DNA of 64,000 nt from Brevundimonas fluminis (GCF_003934285.1 NZ_RQWJ01000005.1:82683-146682); one strand, 5' to 3'; positions 35,303-43,327 are shown, numbered from the stretch's first letter. Notes: generated by a model not told the origin, from the sequence alone. Translations and numbers: made by a program.

Positions 35303-36211
35303 CTATTCGACCGACTGGCGGGGTCGCTGGGGCGGCTCTGCGGAAGAGGCGGCGGGCGCGGTCTGCGGCTGGGACCGGGCGGGCGTGCTCTGCGGCGGCC
35401 GGCTCTGGCTGCGGCGCGGCGTCGGCGCCGGTCGCGTCGATTGCTGGCGCGCCGGGGAAGTCGCGGCGCGCTGGGCCGGCGGCGGGGCCGTCGTCGTGGC
35501 GGCCGGCGGCGTGCCAGCGCCGGACGCGGGGGTCGTCGCCGCGGGCGTCGTGGGCGGGGCCGAGGCCGGCGCCGTCGCGGCGGCGGCGCGGGCTGCCAGC
35601 GGCGCGGACTGGAATCGGGCCGCCAGCTTCTCCGTCAGGGCGCGGGCCTGGGCCGGCGGCATCTGGGCCATGATGGCGGCCAGGGTGCGCGGCCGCATCG
35701 CCGCCGCGACCGGCAGCAGCACCGAATCGTCCAGCTGGGTGAAGACGGCCGCGGCCTCACGGGGACGCATGGCGGAATAGACGGCGACCAGGCGGTCGGT
35801 CTCGGCCTTGGCCTTCTCGTCGACCTGGCCCAGCAGGCCCTCGACCTCGCCCTTCACCTTCTCGAGTTCGGCCGTCTGTTCGGCCAGCTTCTGCTCGGCG
35901 GCGGCCAGCAGGGGCAGCATGGTGGCGAAGTCGGCGTCGCGGGCGTCGAGCTCCTTGCGGCGATCTCCCAGAGACGAGATCACGCGCAGTTCGGCGGGCG
36001 AGATGCCGATCTGGGCCGCCAGCTGCTCCTCCGACAGGGCGCAGACGGCCGTCGCAGAGTTGGCGTTCGCCGTCGCGGCGGCCGGCGCGGCCTCTTCGGC
36101 CCACGCCACCGCCCCCTCGAACAGGCCCGGCGCCACGCCGACGGCGCGGACCAGGATGACGCCGCCCACGGCGACGGCGGCGAGGGGCAGGATGCGGGGC
36201 AGCTTGCTCAT
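35303..36211 (-). CDS. motE: MotE-like flagellar motor-associated protein
   Basis: 302 residues: N-terminal hydrophobic segment (about 8-28, signal anchor), a coiled coil at about 75-130 (ERKELDARDADFATMLPLLA, EKVKGEVEGLLGQVDE), an MgtE-N-like helical domain at about 130-200 (YSAMRPREAAAVFTQLDDSV, LAAIMAQMPPAQARALTEKL) and a 100-residue Pro/Thr/Ala/Gln-rich low-complexity tail. This is the layout of periplasmic MotE/MgtE-N proteins found in alphaproteobacterial flagellar clusters. It is last in the fliL-fliM-DUF6468-motE operon. The long tail is probably disordered. Confidence 0.75.
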   Translation of the reverse strand: MSKLPRILPLAAVAVGGVILVRAVGVAPGLFEGAVAWAEEAAPAAATANANSATAVCALSEEQLAAQIGISPAELRVISSLGDRRKELDARDADFATMLPLLAAAEQKLAEQTAELEKVKGEVEGLLGQVDEKAKAETDRLVAVYSAMRPREAAAVFTQLDDSVLLPVAAAMRPRTLAAIMAQMPPAQARALTEKLAARFQSAPLAARAAAATAPASAPPTTPAATTPASGAGTPPAATTTAPPPAQRAATSPARQQSTRPAPTPRRSQSRPPQSTPARSQPQTAPAASSAEPPQRPRQSVE

Positions 36212-36227
36212 GCGGGAACGCGTCCGG

Positions 36228-36761
36228 TCAGGCGGCGAAAAGGTCGTCGTCCTGGGCTCGCACGGTCCGGTTAGGGATCCGTTCGGACACAGGGTTAGCG
36301 GTCATGGCGCGCACGATGGCGGCGACGTCGTCCCGGCCGGCCCCGGCGCCCGGTCCGGCCAGGGCCTGAATGCGCTGGGCCAGAGAGGCCATGCGGTCGG
36401 CGGGTTCGGGCGAGGTGGCCGCAGGCGCAGGCCTTTCGACGCGGCGCGCGGCGGCCGGCGGCGCGGCGGGGTGGCGCTCGGGCAGGTCCCCTCCCCGTGC
36501 GATCAGCTTCTCCAGCTCGCCCTTGAGCTCGCGCGCCCTGACGATGCGGTCGTGCAGCAGGTCGGTCTCCTGTCCCGCCGCACGGAGGGAGGCCAGCGCG
36601 GCCTCGGCGCGGCCGGCCGCCTCGTTCAGCTCGGTCACCGCCCCGGCGAAGGCCAGCTGGCCCTCGCGCAGGACCTTCAGCCGACGCTCCAGCCGGACGC
36701 CGAAGCCGACGGCGCAGACCAACAGCAGCATCAGGACCGAATCCATGACCAGACCGATCAT
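36228..36761 (-). CDS. DUF6468 flagellar-cluster membrane protein
   Basis: 177 residues: one N-terminal membrane helix (MIGLVMDSVLMLLLVCAVGF), then a coiled coil (RRLKVLREGQLAFAGAVTEL, AELNEAAGRAEAALASLRAA) and a Pro/Ala-rich C-terminus ending DDDLFAA. The DUF6468 family is found between fliM and motE in alphaproteobacteria; role unknown but by context in flagellar assembly or motor function. Start overlaps the fliM stop as TGATG at 36759-36763. Confidence 0.75.
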   Translation of the reverse strand: MIGLVMDSVLMLLLVCAVGFGVRLERRLKVLREGQLAFAGAVTELNEAAGRAEAALASLRAAGQETDLLHDRIVRARELKGELEKLIARGGDLPERHPAAPPAAARRVERPAPAATSPEPADRMASLAQRIQALAGPGAGAGRDDVAAIVRAMTANPVSERIPNRTVRAQDDDLFAA

Positions 36762-37822
36762 CAGAAACCTCCCTTGGTCAGACCGGCCGCGGCGTCTTTC
36801 GAGATCGGGCGTTCGACCCGGACCGCGATGTGCGCGCCCTTTCGGCCCATCTTGCCGACGGTTAGCGGGATCTGGCCGGCGCGGATCGAGACGTCGCTGT
36901 CCGGCGTGGCGTTCAGCATCAGGGTGTCGCCGACCTTGAGATTCAACACCTCGGACAGCGGAACCTGGTGCTCGTCCAGGACCGCACGGACCTCGGTCTG
37001 GGTCGTCCAGAGCTCGCTGGCCAGGTGGCCTTCCCAGATGTTGTCGCGCCCGAACTTCTCGCCCATGAACTGCTGCAGCAGCATCTTGCGGATGGGCTCC
37101 AGCGTCGCATAGGGCAGCAGCAGCTCGATGCGCCCGCCGCGGTCCTCCATGTCGACGCGCAGCTTCACCAGAATGGCGGCGTTGGCGGGCCGGGCGATGG
37201 CGGCGAAACGCGGATTGGTCTCCAGCCGGTCGAGGTTGAAGTGCACCGGCGTCAGCGGCTCGAACGCCTGCTGGGCGTCGTGCAGCACGACCTCGACCAT
37301 GCGCTGGACCAGCACCCGCTCGATGGTGGTGTAGGGCCGGCCCTCGATGCGCAGGGCGGCGGTGCCGCGCCGGCCGCCCAGCAGCACGTCGACGATCGAA
37401 TAGATCAGGTTGGAATCGACCGTCAGCAGGCCGTAGTTGTCCAGCTCCTCCGCCCGGAACACCGCCAGGATGGCCGGCAGCGGGATCGAGTTCAGATAGT
37501 CGCCGAAACGGATCGACGAGATGTTGTCCAGCGACACCTCGACGTTGTCCGATGTGAAGTTGCGCAGGGACGTCGTCATCAGCCGCACGAGGCGGTCGAA
37601 GACGATCTCCAGCATCGGCAGCCGCTCGTACGACACGAGGGCCGAGTTGATGATGGCGCGGATGCCGGTGCGGTCCGACGCGTCGTCATCGCCCAGGTCG
37701 AACCCAAGAAGGCTGTCGATCTCGTCCTGGTTCAGCACGCGCTCGGGCACCAGCCCGCCGCGGTCGGGCTCCCCGCCGAACGGGTCCGAGGTTTCCAGAT
37801 TCTCTGCGGTCGCCGCGCTCAC
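36761..37822 (-). CDS. fliM: flagellar motor switch protein FliM
   Basis: 353 residues. The N-terminal VLNQDEIDSLLGFDLGDDDA is the CheY-P-binding peptide (LSQdEIDaLL). The middle domain begins RLPMLEIVFDRLVRLMTTSL and ends LLPYATLEPIRKMLLQQFMGE; the C-terminal SpoA domain contains LNLKVGDTLMLNATPDSDVSI. It forms the cytoplasmic C-ring and controls rotation direction. GTG start overlaps the fliL stop by GTGA. Confidence 0.95.
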   Translation of the reverse strand: MSAATAENLETSDPFGGEPDRGGLVPERVLNQDEIDSLLGFDLGDDDASDRTGIRAIINSALVSYERLPMLEIVFDRLVRLMTTSLRNFTSDNVEVSLDNISSIRFGDYLNSIPLPAILAVFRAEELDNYGLLTVDSNLIYSIVDVLLGGRRGTAALRIEGRPYTTIERVLVQRMVEVVLHDAQQAFEPLTPVHFNLDRLETNPRFAAIARPANAAILVKLRVDMEDRGGRIELLLPYATLEPIRKMLLQQFMGEKFGRDNIWEGHLASELWTTQTEVRAVLDEHQVPLSEVLNLKVGDTLMLNATPDSDVSIRAGQIPLTVGKMGRKGAHIAVRVERPISKDAAAGLTKGGF

Positions 37823-38457
37823 TGGACCAGCATCTCCTCGATAAGCACGGCGTCGATCTTGCCGGGCGCCAGGATCAGATTGACGCGGCGAGCCAGTTCG
37901 GAGCGCAGCTGGAAGCTGGCGGCCGAGCCCTGCAGCTCCTCCGGGCGCAGCTCCCGCAGGAAGGCCTGCAGCATGTCGTGCAGGCGCGGCATCTGGGACT
38001 GGATGACCTCGGCCTGGTGGGCGTCGGACATCTCCAGGGTCAGCTTCAGCTTCAGAAAGGTCGGGCGGCCGTCGGAGGCCTGCACGTTCACGACCATGTC
38101 GGGCAGCGTCAGGAAGGTGACGCCGTCGGGGCCCTCGGTGATCTTGCCCAGGGCCGGATCGGCCTCCGCCTCCCCCCCCTTGCCGTGCCCGCCCTTGGCG
38201 TCCTTCTTCTCGTCCTTCTTGCCGTGATCGCCGCCCTTTGCCTCGCCGTGGCCTTCCCCGGCGGCGGCCGGCTTGGGCTGCATCAGGAAGAAGGCCGCGC
38301 CGCCCCCGCCGCCCAGCAGGAGGACGCCGGCGCCGATGGCGATGAACAGGATCGGCAGCTTCTTCTTCTTCGGCGCGGCTTCGCCGTCGACGGCCCCCTC
38401 GCCCTCGACGACCGCGGGGACGTCCGCCCCGCCCTTCTTCTTGCCGAACTTCAGCAT
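37819..38457 (-). CDS. fliL: flagellar basal body protein FliL
   Basis: 212 residues: a lysine-rich N-terminus (MLKFGKKKGG, PKKKKLP), a membrane helix at about 35-60, an unusually charged Gly/His/Lys-rich linker at about 65-100 (HGEAKGGDHGKKDEKKDAKG) and the periplasmic FliL domain (LPDMVVNVQASDGRPTFLKL, KIDAVLIEEMLVQ). It stabilises stators at the motor. ATG at 38457 is used; an ATG ten codons earlier (38487) is also possible. The gene is first in its operon and divergent from flgF. Confidence 0.9.
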   Translation of the reverse strand: MLKFGKKKGGADVPAVVEGEGAVDGEAAPKKKKLPILFIAIGAGVLLLGGGGGAAFFLMQPKPAAAGEGHGEAKGGDHGKKDEKKDAKGGHGKGGEAEADPALGKITEGPDGVTFLTLPDMVVNVQASDGRPTFLKLKLTLEMSDAHQAEVIQSQMPRLHDMLQAFLRELRPEELQGSAASFQLRSELARRVNLILAPGKIDAVLIEEMLVQ

Positions 38458-38502
38458 CGAATCCGCCCGCACCGTTCCGTCGGTCATTTCGGCCGGACTT
38501 GG

Positions 38503-38517
38503 TTAACGCGCCGTTTA
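38503..38517. promoter_or_regulatory. degenerate CtrA-type site upstream of fliL
   Basis: TTAA-CGCGCCG-TTTA, i.e. the left half of the TTAA-N7-TTAA site perfect and the right half with one mismatch, located 46 bp upstream of the fliL start (or 16 bp upstream of the alternative ATG). In Caulobacter the fliLM operon is a CtrA-activated class II promoter, which fits. Confidence 0.45.
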
Positions 38518-38589
38518 GAACCGGCAGAAGCTGCCGGGCGCCGACGTCGCGATCCCGCGCTGATCCAGCGAATCCGGGGCCGGCCATGT

Positions 38590-38604
38590 TGGCACGGGCA
38601 TTGC
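38590..38604 (+). promoter_or_regulatory. sigma-54 (RpoN) promoter of flgF operon
   Basis: TGGCAC-GGGCA-TTGC matches the -24/-12 consensus TGGCAC-N5-TTGC in every position. It ends 27 bp before the flgF GTG, leaving a short leader. Late flagellar operons of Caulobacter use sigma-54 with FlbD/FlbE, so flgF-flgG-flgA-flgH is expected to be a class III operon. Confidence 0.88.
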
Positions 38605-38631
38605 GACGAGGTTGTGCGAAAGGAGCCGCCC

Positions 38632-39369
38632 GTGGAAAACGCCGCCTACGTCGGACTGTCCCGCCAGATGACCCTGCGCCGCGAACTCGACGTCGTGGCG
38701 AACAACATCGCCAACGCCGAAACGACCGGCTTCAAGGTCGAACAGCTCCTTGTCGGCACCGAGGTGGGCGAGCGCGCCCGCAACGATTCGGTCCGACCGG
38801 GCGTCAGCTTCGTGCTGGATCAGGGTCTGGGCCGCGACTATTCGCAGGGCGCCCTGGAGCAGACCGACCGCACCCTGGACTTCGCCATCGAGGGCGAGGG
38901 CGCCTTCTTCGTGGTGCAGGACGGGGCGGGCGAGGCCTACACCCGCGACGGCGCCTTCACCCTGGACCCCGAGGGCCGGCTGGTCAGCGGCCAGGGGCGG
39001 CCTGTTCTCGGCAACGGCCAGGAGATAGTGCTGGACCCCGCGCTGGGCTCGCCCTCGGTGGCCGCCGACGGGACCATCAGCCAGAACGGCGTGCAGATCG
39101 GTCGGCTGACGGCCGTCCGCTTCGACACCCTTTCGGTGCTCGAGAAGGGCGGCGACGGCCTGTACCGCAACACCTCCAACGCCCAGCCCGTCGAGGCCGC
39201 GGACGTCCGCATCCATCAGGGAATGCTGGAGGGATCGAACGTCAATCCAATCCTTGAGATCACCAATCTGATCGAGATCCAGCGCGCCTACGAGCGGATC
39301 ACGAAGATGATCGAAAACGCCAACGACCTGTCGCGCCGCTCCGTCGAGCGGCTGGGCAAGGTCAACTAA
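38632..39369 (+). CDS. flgF: flagellar basal-body rod protein FlgF
   Basis: 245 residues, GTG start with AAGGAG six bases before. Proximal rod protein. The N-terminal YVGLSRQMTLRRELDVVANN IANAETTGFKVE (split here) is the conserved rod/hook block, and the C-terminal GMLEGSNVNPILEITNLIEI then QRAYERITKMIENAND is the partner helix. Length matches FlgF and not FlgG. First gene behind a sigma-54 promoter. Confidence 0.94.
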   Translation: MENAAYVGLSRQMTLRRELDVVANNIANAETTGFKVEQLLVGTEVGERARNDSVRPGVSFVLDQGLGRDYSQGALEQTDRTLDFAIEGEGAFFVVQDGAGEAYTRDGAFTLDPEGRLVSGQGRPVLGNGQEIVLDPALGSPSVAADGTISQNGVQIGRLTAVRFDTLSVLEKGGDGLYRNTSNAQPVEAADVRIHQGMLEGSNVNPILEITNLIEIQRAYERITKMIENANDLSRRSVERLGKVN

Positions 39370-39384
39370 GAGAGGGAGCCCACC

Positions 39385-40173
39385 ATGCGCGCTCTTCGCA
39401 CAGCCGCCTCGGGCATGGCCGCCCAGCAGACGAACGTGGAGGTCATCTCCAACAACATCGCCAACATGAACACGGTGGGCTTCAAGCGTCAGCGCGCCGA
39501 GTTCCAGGACCTGCTGTACCACAACGTCGAACGCATGGGCGCGACCTCATCCAGCGCCGGAACCGTGGTGCCGACCGGCATCCAGATCGGCGCGGGCGTG
39601 AAGACCGGTTCGGTCTATCGCATCACCGAGCAGGGCACGCCGACGCAGACCGGCAACCGCTTCGACCTGGCCATCGACGGCAAGGGCTATTTCCAGATCA
39701 CCCTGCCCTCGGGCGAGACCGCCTTCACGCGGGCGGGCAATCTGAGCCTGAACGGCGAGGGCCAGATCGTCACCGACGACGGCTATCTCCTGGAACCCGC
39801 CATCAGCATTCCGCAGGACGCGGTCGACGTGTCGATCTCCAAGTCGGGCGAGGTCCAGGTGATCGTCTCGGGCAGCCCGGAACCGCAGGTCGTCGGCACG
39901 ATCCAGATCGCCACCTTCTTCAACGAGGCCGGTCTGGAGGCCGTCGGCGACAACCTGCTGCTGGAAACGGCCGCCTCCGGCCCGGCCACCGTCGGCACGC
40001 CCGGCGACCCCGGCTTCGGCCAGCTGCTGCAGGGCTACACCGAGGCGTCGAACGTGGACGCCGTGTCCGAGATCAGCGCCCTGATCATCGCCCAGCGCGC
40101 CTATGAGATGAACTCCAAGGTCATCTCCACCGCCGACGAGATGATGGCCGTCTCGGCGCAGGTGAAGTCGTGA
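39385..40173 (+). CDS. flgG: flagellar distal rod protein FlgG
   Basis: 262 residues. MRALRTAASGMAAQQTNVEV then ISNNIANMNTVGFKRQRAEF at the N-terminus, the FlgG-specific loop GAGVKTGSVYRITEQGTPTQ, and LLQGYTEASNVDAVSEISAL with IIAQRAYEMNSKVISTADEM at the C-terminus. It builds the distal rod exported by the flagellar type III system. A GAGGGAG site precedes the ATG. Stop overlaps the flgA GTG. Confidence 0.97.
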   Translation: MRALRTAASGMAAQQTNVEVISNNIANMNTVGFKRQRAEFQDLLYHNVERMGATSSSAGTVVPTGIQIGAGVKTGSVYRITEQGTPTQTGNRFDLAIDGKGYFQITLPSGETAFTRAGNLSLNGEGQIVTDDGYLLEPAISIPQDAVDVSISKSGEVQVIVSGSPEPQVVGTIQIATFFNEAGLEAVGDNLLLETAASGPATVGTPGDPGFGQLLQGYTEASNVDAVSEISALIIAQRAYEMNSKVISTADEMMAVSAQVKS

Positions 40174-40925
40174 TCCGCGCCCTGATCGCCGCTGCGGCCC
40201 TGCTGGTCTCCGGGCCGGCCCTCGCCTCCGACGTCACGCTGAAGGCCAATCCGGTCGACGACGACGGTCAGGTCACCCTGGGCGAGGTGTTCGACGGCGC
40301 CGGGTCGGCGGCGTCCGTGGTCGTGGCCCGCCGCGTCGGGCCGACGGTCGTGATCGAGGCCGGCACGCTGCAGGCCAGCGCGCGCCGCGCCGGGCTGATC
40401 TGGGCCAATCCGCAGGGGCTGCGGCGCGTCGTGGTGCGCGAAGGGGCCCCGGCCGCCTCCGGCCCCGTCGGCGCCGCCCCTTCCGCACGCCGCGCCGGAC
40501 CGACCGTCGAGGCGCTGACCTATGCGCGCAGCATCGCCGCCGGCGAGGTGATCCAGCCCGAGGACGTGATCTGGGCGCCGATGCAGAACCATCTCGTTCC
40601 CGCCGGCGCGCCGCAGGACGTCGACGCCGTCGTCGGCATGTCGGCCCGCCGCGCCCTGCGCTCCGGCGCCGCGGTCCAGCCCAACGATCTGACGGCTCCG
40701 AAAGTGATCAGCCGCAACGAGATGGTCACCGTCACCTACTCCGCCCCGGGGGTCACCCTGACCGTCACGGGCCGGGCCCAACGCGACGCCGCGCGCGGCC
40801 AGCCGGTGGCGATCACCAATCTGCAGTCGGGCCGCACCATCGACGCGGTCGCCGTCGGCCCCGGCCGTGCCGTGACCGGCCCCGCCGCCCAGGCCGCCCG
40901 TTCCAATCCCCAAGCGTTCCAGTGA
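40170..40925 (+). CDS. flgA: flagellar P-ring assembly chaperone FlgA
   Basis: 251 residues, GTG start overlapping the flgG stop. Signal peptide (MIRALIAAAALLVSGPALAS). An N-terminal divergent part (VTLGEVFDGAG) and a C-terminal SAF domain: ARSIAAGEVIQPEDVIWAPM and RRALRSGAAVQPNDLTAPKV, then the final beta module GRAQRDAARGQPVAITNLQS with GRTIDAVAVGPGRAV. Periplasmic chaperone for FlgI. Confidence 0.93.
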   Translation: MIRALIAAAALLVSGPALASDVTLKANPVDDDGQVTLGEVFDGAGSAASVVVARRVGPTVVIEAGTLQASARRAGLIWANPQGLRRVVVREGAPAASGPVGAAPSARRAGPTVEALTYARSIAAGEVIQPEDVIWAPMQNHLVPAGAPQDVDAVVGMSARRALRSGAAVQPNDLTAPKVISRNEMVTVTYSAPGVTLTVTGRAQRDAARGQPVAITNLQSGRTIDAVAVGPGRAVTGPAAQAARSNPQAFQ

Positions 40926-40939
40926 TGGGAAGTCCGCAC

Positions 40940-41683
40940 ATGCGTCTGAAGAGCCTCGCCGCCGCCCTGCCCCTGCTCGCGCTCGGCGCCTGCTCCACGG
41001 CCATGGAGGCAGTCCGGGGGCCGGAACTGGCGCCCATCGGCTACCCTGCCGCCCTGGTCCCGGTCGAGCAGCAGTACCTGGCCGCGCCGCAGGCGGCCTA
41101 CGGCTCCGCCCCCCAGGCGGCCAGCGCCAACAGCCTGTTCGCGGGCTCTTCCCGCAGCTTCTTCGGGGACCAGCGCGCCCGCCGCGTCGGCGACATCCTG
41201 ACCATCGAGATCGACATCGACGACCGGGCCCAGACCTCGAACAGCACGGTGCGCAGCCGCTCGAACGAGATTTCGGCAGGCGTCTCGAACTTCTTCGGTC
41301 TTGAGAACAGCCTGGGCCAGGCCTTTCCTGGCGGATTCGACCCCGGGAACATGGTCGGCATGGGAGGCGAGTCCAACGCCCAGGGCACGGGCAGCGTGAA
41401 TCGGTCGGAGCGGGTGAACCTGACCATCGCCGCCGTCGTCACCGCGGTTCTGCCGAACGGCAACCTCGTGATCCAGGGTCGGCAGGAAGTGCGCACCAAC
41501 CGTGAAGTCCGCGAATTGACGGTCGCCGGCATCGTGCGGCCCGAGGACATCTCTTCCGCCAACGTCATCCAGCACGACCAGATCGCCGAGGCGCGCATCA
41601 GCTACGGCGGCCGGGGCGACATCAGCCGCGTGCAGGCGACCCCCGCGGGCCAGTCGCTGGTGGAGCGGTTCAGTCCCTTCTGA
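40940..41683 (+). CDS. flgH: flagellar L-ring protein FlgH
   Basis: 247 residues from the ATG at 40940 (GGAAG upstream); a GTG at 40922 and ATG at 40925 overlapping the flgA stop are alternatives adding 5-6 residues. Lipoprotein signal LPLLALGAC with lipobox Cys at about 18. The FlgH domain has SLFAGSSRSFFGDQRARRVG, DILTIEIDIDDRAQTSNSTV and LVIQGRQEVRTNREVRELTV, GIVRPEDISSANVI. Forms the outer-membrane L ring. A strong terminator follows. Confidence 0.95.
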   Translation: MRLKSLAAALPLLALGACSTAMEAVRGPELAPIGYPAALVPVEQQYLAAPQAAYGSAPQAASANSLFAGSSRSFFGDQRARRVGDILTIEIDIDDRAQTSNSTVRSRSNEISAGVSNFFGLENSLGQAFPGGFDPGNMVGMGGESNAQGTGSVNRSERVNLTIAAVVTAVLPNGNLVIQGRQEVRTNREVRELTVAGIVRPEDISSANVIQHDQIAEARISYGGRGDISRVQATPAGQSLVERFSPF

Positions 41684-41787
41684 ACGGCGCTGCCGCTCGC
41701 CAAGCGGTCGCGCGCCACGTGAGCCGCGGGGGTTGCGAATGGAACGCAGCCCCGCCGCGCCAACGGCCACGCTGAAACTCTTAACAG

Positions 41788-41822
41788 AAACTCGCGTTTG
41801 GCCAGTCAGACGCGAGTTTTTT
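41788..41822 (+). terminator. strong intrinsic terminator of the flgFGAH operon, 3 bp before the next start codon
   Basis: AAACTCGCGT, a 12-base loop, ACGCGAGTTT followed by a run ending in six T (41817-41822). The stem is 10 bp and perfect with a proper U-tract, the best terminator in the window. The ATG of the next gene begins at 41826, so any ribosome-binding sequence for it (GAG at 41814-41816) is inside the hairpin. Confidence 0.88.
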
Positions 41823-41825
41823 GCC

Positions 41826-42290
41826 ATGCTGAAGTATCTGATCCCCGTCGCCGCCACCCTGTCGCTGGTCGCTTTCGCCGCCCAGAGCCGGTCCGAGGCC
41901 GTGATCGACGAGACGCCGCTGGAAGGGCGCCTGGCCTGGCACCTGAGCCATGAGGGCGAGACGGCCAAGCTGGCCTATGGCGTGGCCCATTCCGATCAGA
42001 TCGTGATCATGCTGACCTGCGCGCCGGGCGACCGCCAGGTTCAGGCCTTCGGCGTCGTCACCCCCACGGGCGCGGCCGTGCAGGAAGGCCCCGTGCCGGT
42101 CGATCCCCTGACGGGTCTGGCGATGAGCGACGTCGCCGTGGACATCGACTCCGAGGCCCTCACCTCGCTTCGCGATCGCGACGGTCTGCCGGTCATGGGC
42201 GAGGCAGGTCCCGCCGACCTGCCCGTCACGCAGGGTGACAAGGCCGTGATCGACGGCTTCTTCTCCCATTGCGGCGCGACGCGGGCCTAG
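41826..42290 (+). CDS. exported small protein, member 1 of a tandem family
   Basis: 154 residues. Signal peptide MLKYLIPVAATLSLVAFAAQ. The mature part has LAYGVAHSDQIVIMLTCAPG near the centre and a C-terminal FFSHCG; the two cysteines could form a disulfide. I do not recognise a named family. The same framework (aromatic start, LxYG, D-x(1,2)-[VI]-x-L-x-C-x-x-G, C-terminal F-x-x-C) recurs in the next two genes. Its start codon lies immediately behind a strong terminator, see that entry. Confidence 0.7.
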   Translation: MLKYLIPVAATLSLVAFAAQSRSEAVIDETPLEGRLAWHLSHEGETAKLAYGVAHSDQIVIMLTCAPGDRQVQAFGVVTPTGAAVQEGPVPVDPLTGLAMSDVAVDIDSEALTSLRDRDGLPVMGEAGPADLPVTQGDKAVIDGFFSHCGATRA

Positions 42291-42328
42291 GGCTCTGCTA
42301 GCTTGACCGTTCAGCCGGGGGGCCGGAC

Positions 42329-42757
42329 ATGATCCTCGCCATCATCGCGACCGTCGGCGCGCTCGCCCTGCAGGGCCCACGCGACGGCTGGACGTGGACC
42401 CTCTACGAGAGCGGGGACAACCTGGTCCTCGCCAACGAGATCCCGGACACCGAGCACCTTCGGGCCACGCTGGAATGCGACGCCGGTTCGGGGGCGGCGA
42501 CGGTCCGCATCTACGGCTTCGGCCAGGCGGCGGAGTTTTCCCAGCTGCGCGCGGGTCGCGCGACGGCGCAGTCGCAGTCAGACGCGGACGCCGACGGATC
42601 TCTGGGCGTGGGCCTGCGCATCGACCATCCCGTCTTCGCCGCCTTCAGCGCCGGGGGGCGGCTGGACGTCAGTTCGGGTGGACGCGCGGGCGCCGTGGCG
42701 GTGAACCGCGCCAACCTTGCCAAGCTGCGCCGCTTTGGCGAACTGTGTGCGGGCTGA
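42329..42757 (+). CDS. exported small protein, member 2 of the tandem family
   Basis: 142 residues. Short signal sequence (MILAIIATVGALALQG), then WTWTLYESGDNLVLANEIPD, ATLECDAGSGAATVRIYGFG, HPVFAAFSAGGRLDVSSGG and the end KLRRFGELCAG. The central CDAGSG and final FGELC align with CAPG/FFSHC and CAAGSG/FFAAC of its neighbours. Periplasmic or secreted; function unknown. 38 bp after member 1 and 15 bp before member 3, so probably one transcript. Confidence 0.68.
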   Translation: MILAIIATVGALALQGPRDGWTWTLYESGDNLVLANEIPDTEHLRATLECDAGSGAATVRIYGFGQAAEFSQLRAGRATAQSQSDADADGSLGVGLRIDHPVFAAFSAGGRLDVSSGGRAGAVAVNRANLAKLRRFGELCAG

Positions 42758-42772
42758 CGCGCAGAGGTCCTC

Positions 42773-43273
42773 ATGTCCCCCATCCGCCTGTCCCTGCTCG
42801 GGCTCGCCGCCCTGTCGGTCGCAGCGTGCGCGTCGGTCGAGCCGGCAGGCCCTCTCCCGACCGACGCGTCCGCGCCCCAACCGCTGGCCGGACACGACTG
42901 GTTCGGGGCCACCGACGAGGGGATGGCGCACCTGACCTATGGGCGGGCGGAAAGCGACGACGTCTGGCTGACCCTCAGCTGCGCCGCGGGCTCGGGCCGG
43001 CTGGCGCTGACCCAATACACCGGCCCGGACGACGGTACGCGCATCGCGCTCGAATCCGGCGGCGAGACCGAGAGCTGGCCCGCGACGCGCGAGCCGGACG
43101 AGATGAACGGCGGCGTCTATCTGACGGCCCAGGCGGACGCCGACACGCCGGTGTTCCAGAGGTTCCGCCGCGTGGGCTGGCTGGCCGCCTATGGAGACGG
43201 CTGGCGCGAGGCGATGGTGGTCCAGCCGGGCTCGGCCCCGCGCGTCGAGCGCTTCTTCGCCGCCTGCGGCTGA
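42773..43273 (+). CDS. lipoprotein, member 3 of the tandem family
   Basis: 166 residues with a lipoprotein signal (SLLGLAALSVAAC, lipobox AAC at about residue 17-19). HDWFGATDEGMAHLTYGRAE, SDDVWLTLSCAAGSGRLALT, DTPVFQRFRRVGWLAAYGDG and final RVERFFAACG follow the same framework as members 1 and 2. AGAGG precedes the ATG. Unlike the other two it is membrane-attached. No known family recognised. Confidence 0.7.
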   Translation: MSPIRLSLLGLAALSVAACASVEPAGPLPTDASAPQPLAGHDWFGATDEGMAHLTYGRAESDDVWLTLSCAAGSGRLALTQYTGPDDGTRIALESGGETESWPATREPDEMNGGVYLTAQADADTPVFQRFRRVGWLAAYGDGWREAMVVQPGSAPRVERFFAACG

Positions 43274-43327
43274 CTTGACCGCGCGCTGACCTCCGACGCA
43301 CCCTCCCCGCCAACGAGGGGGAAAGTC

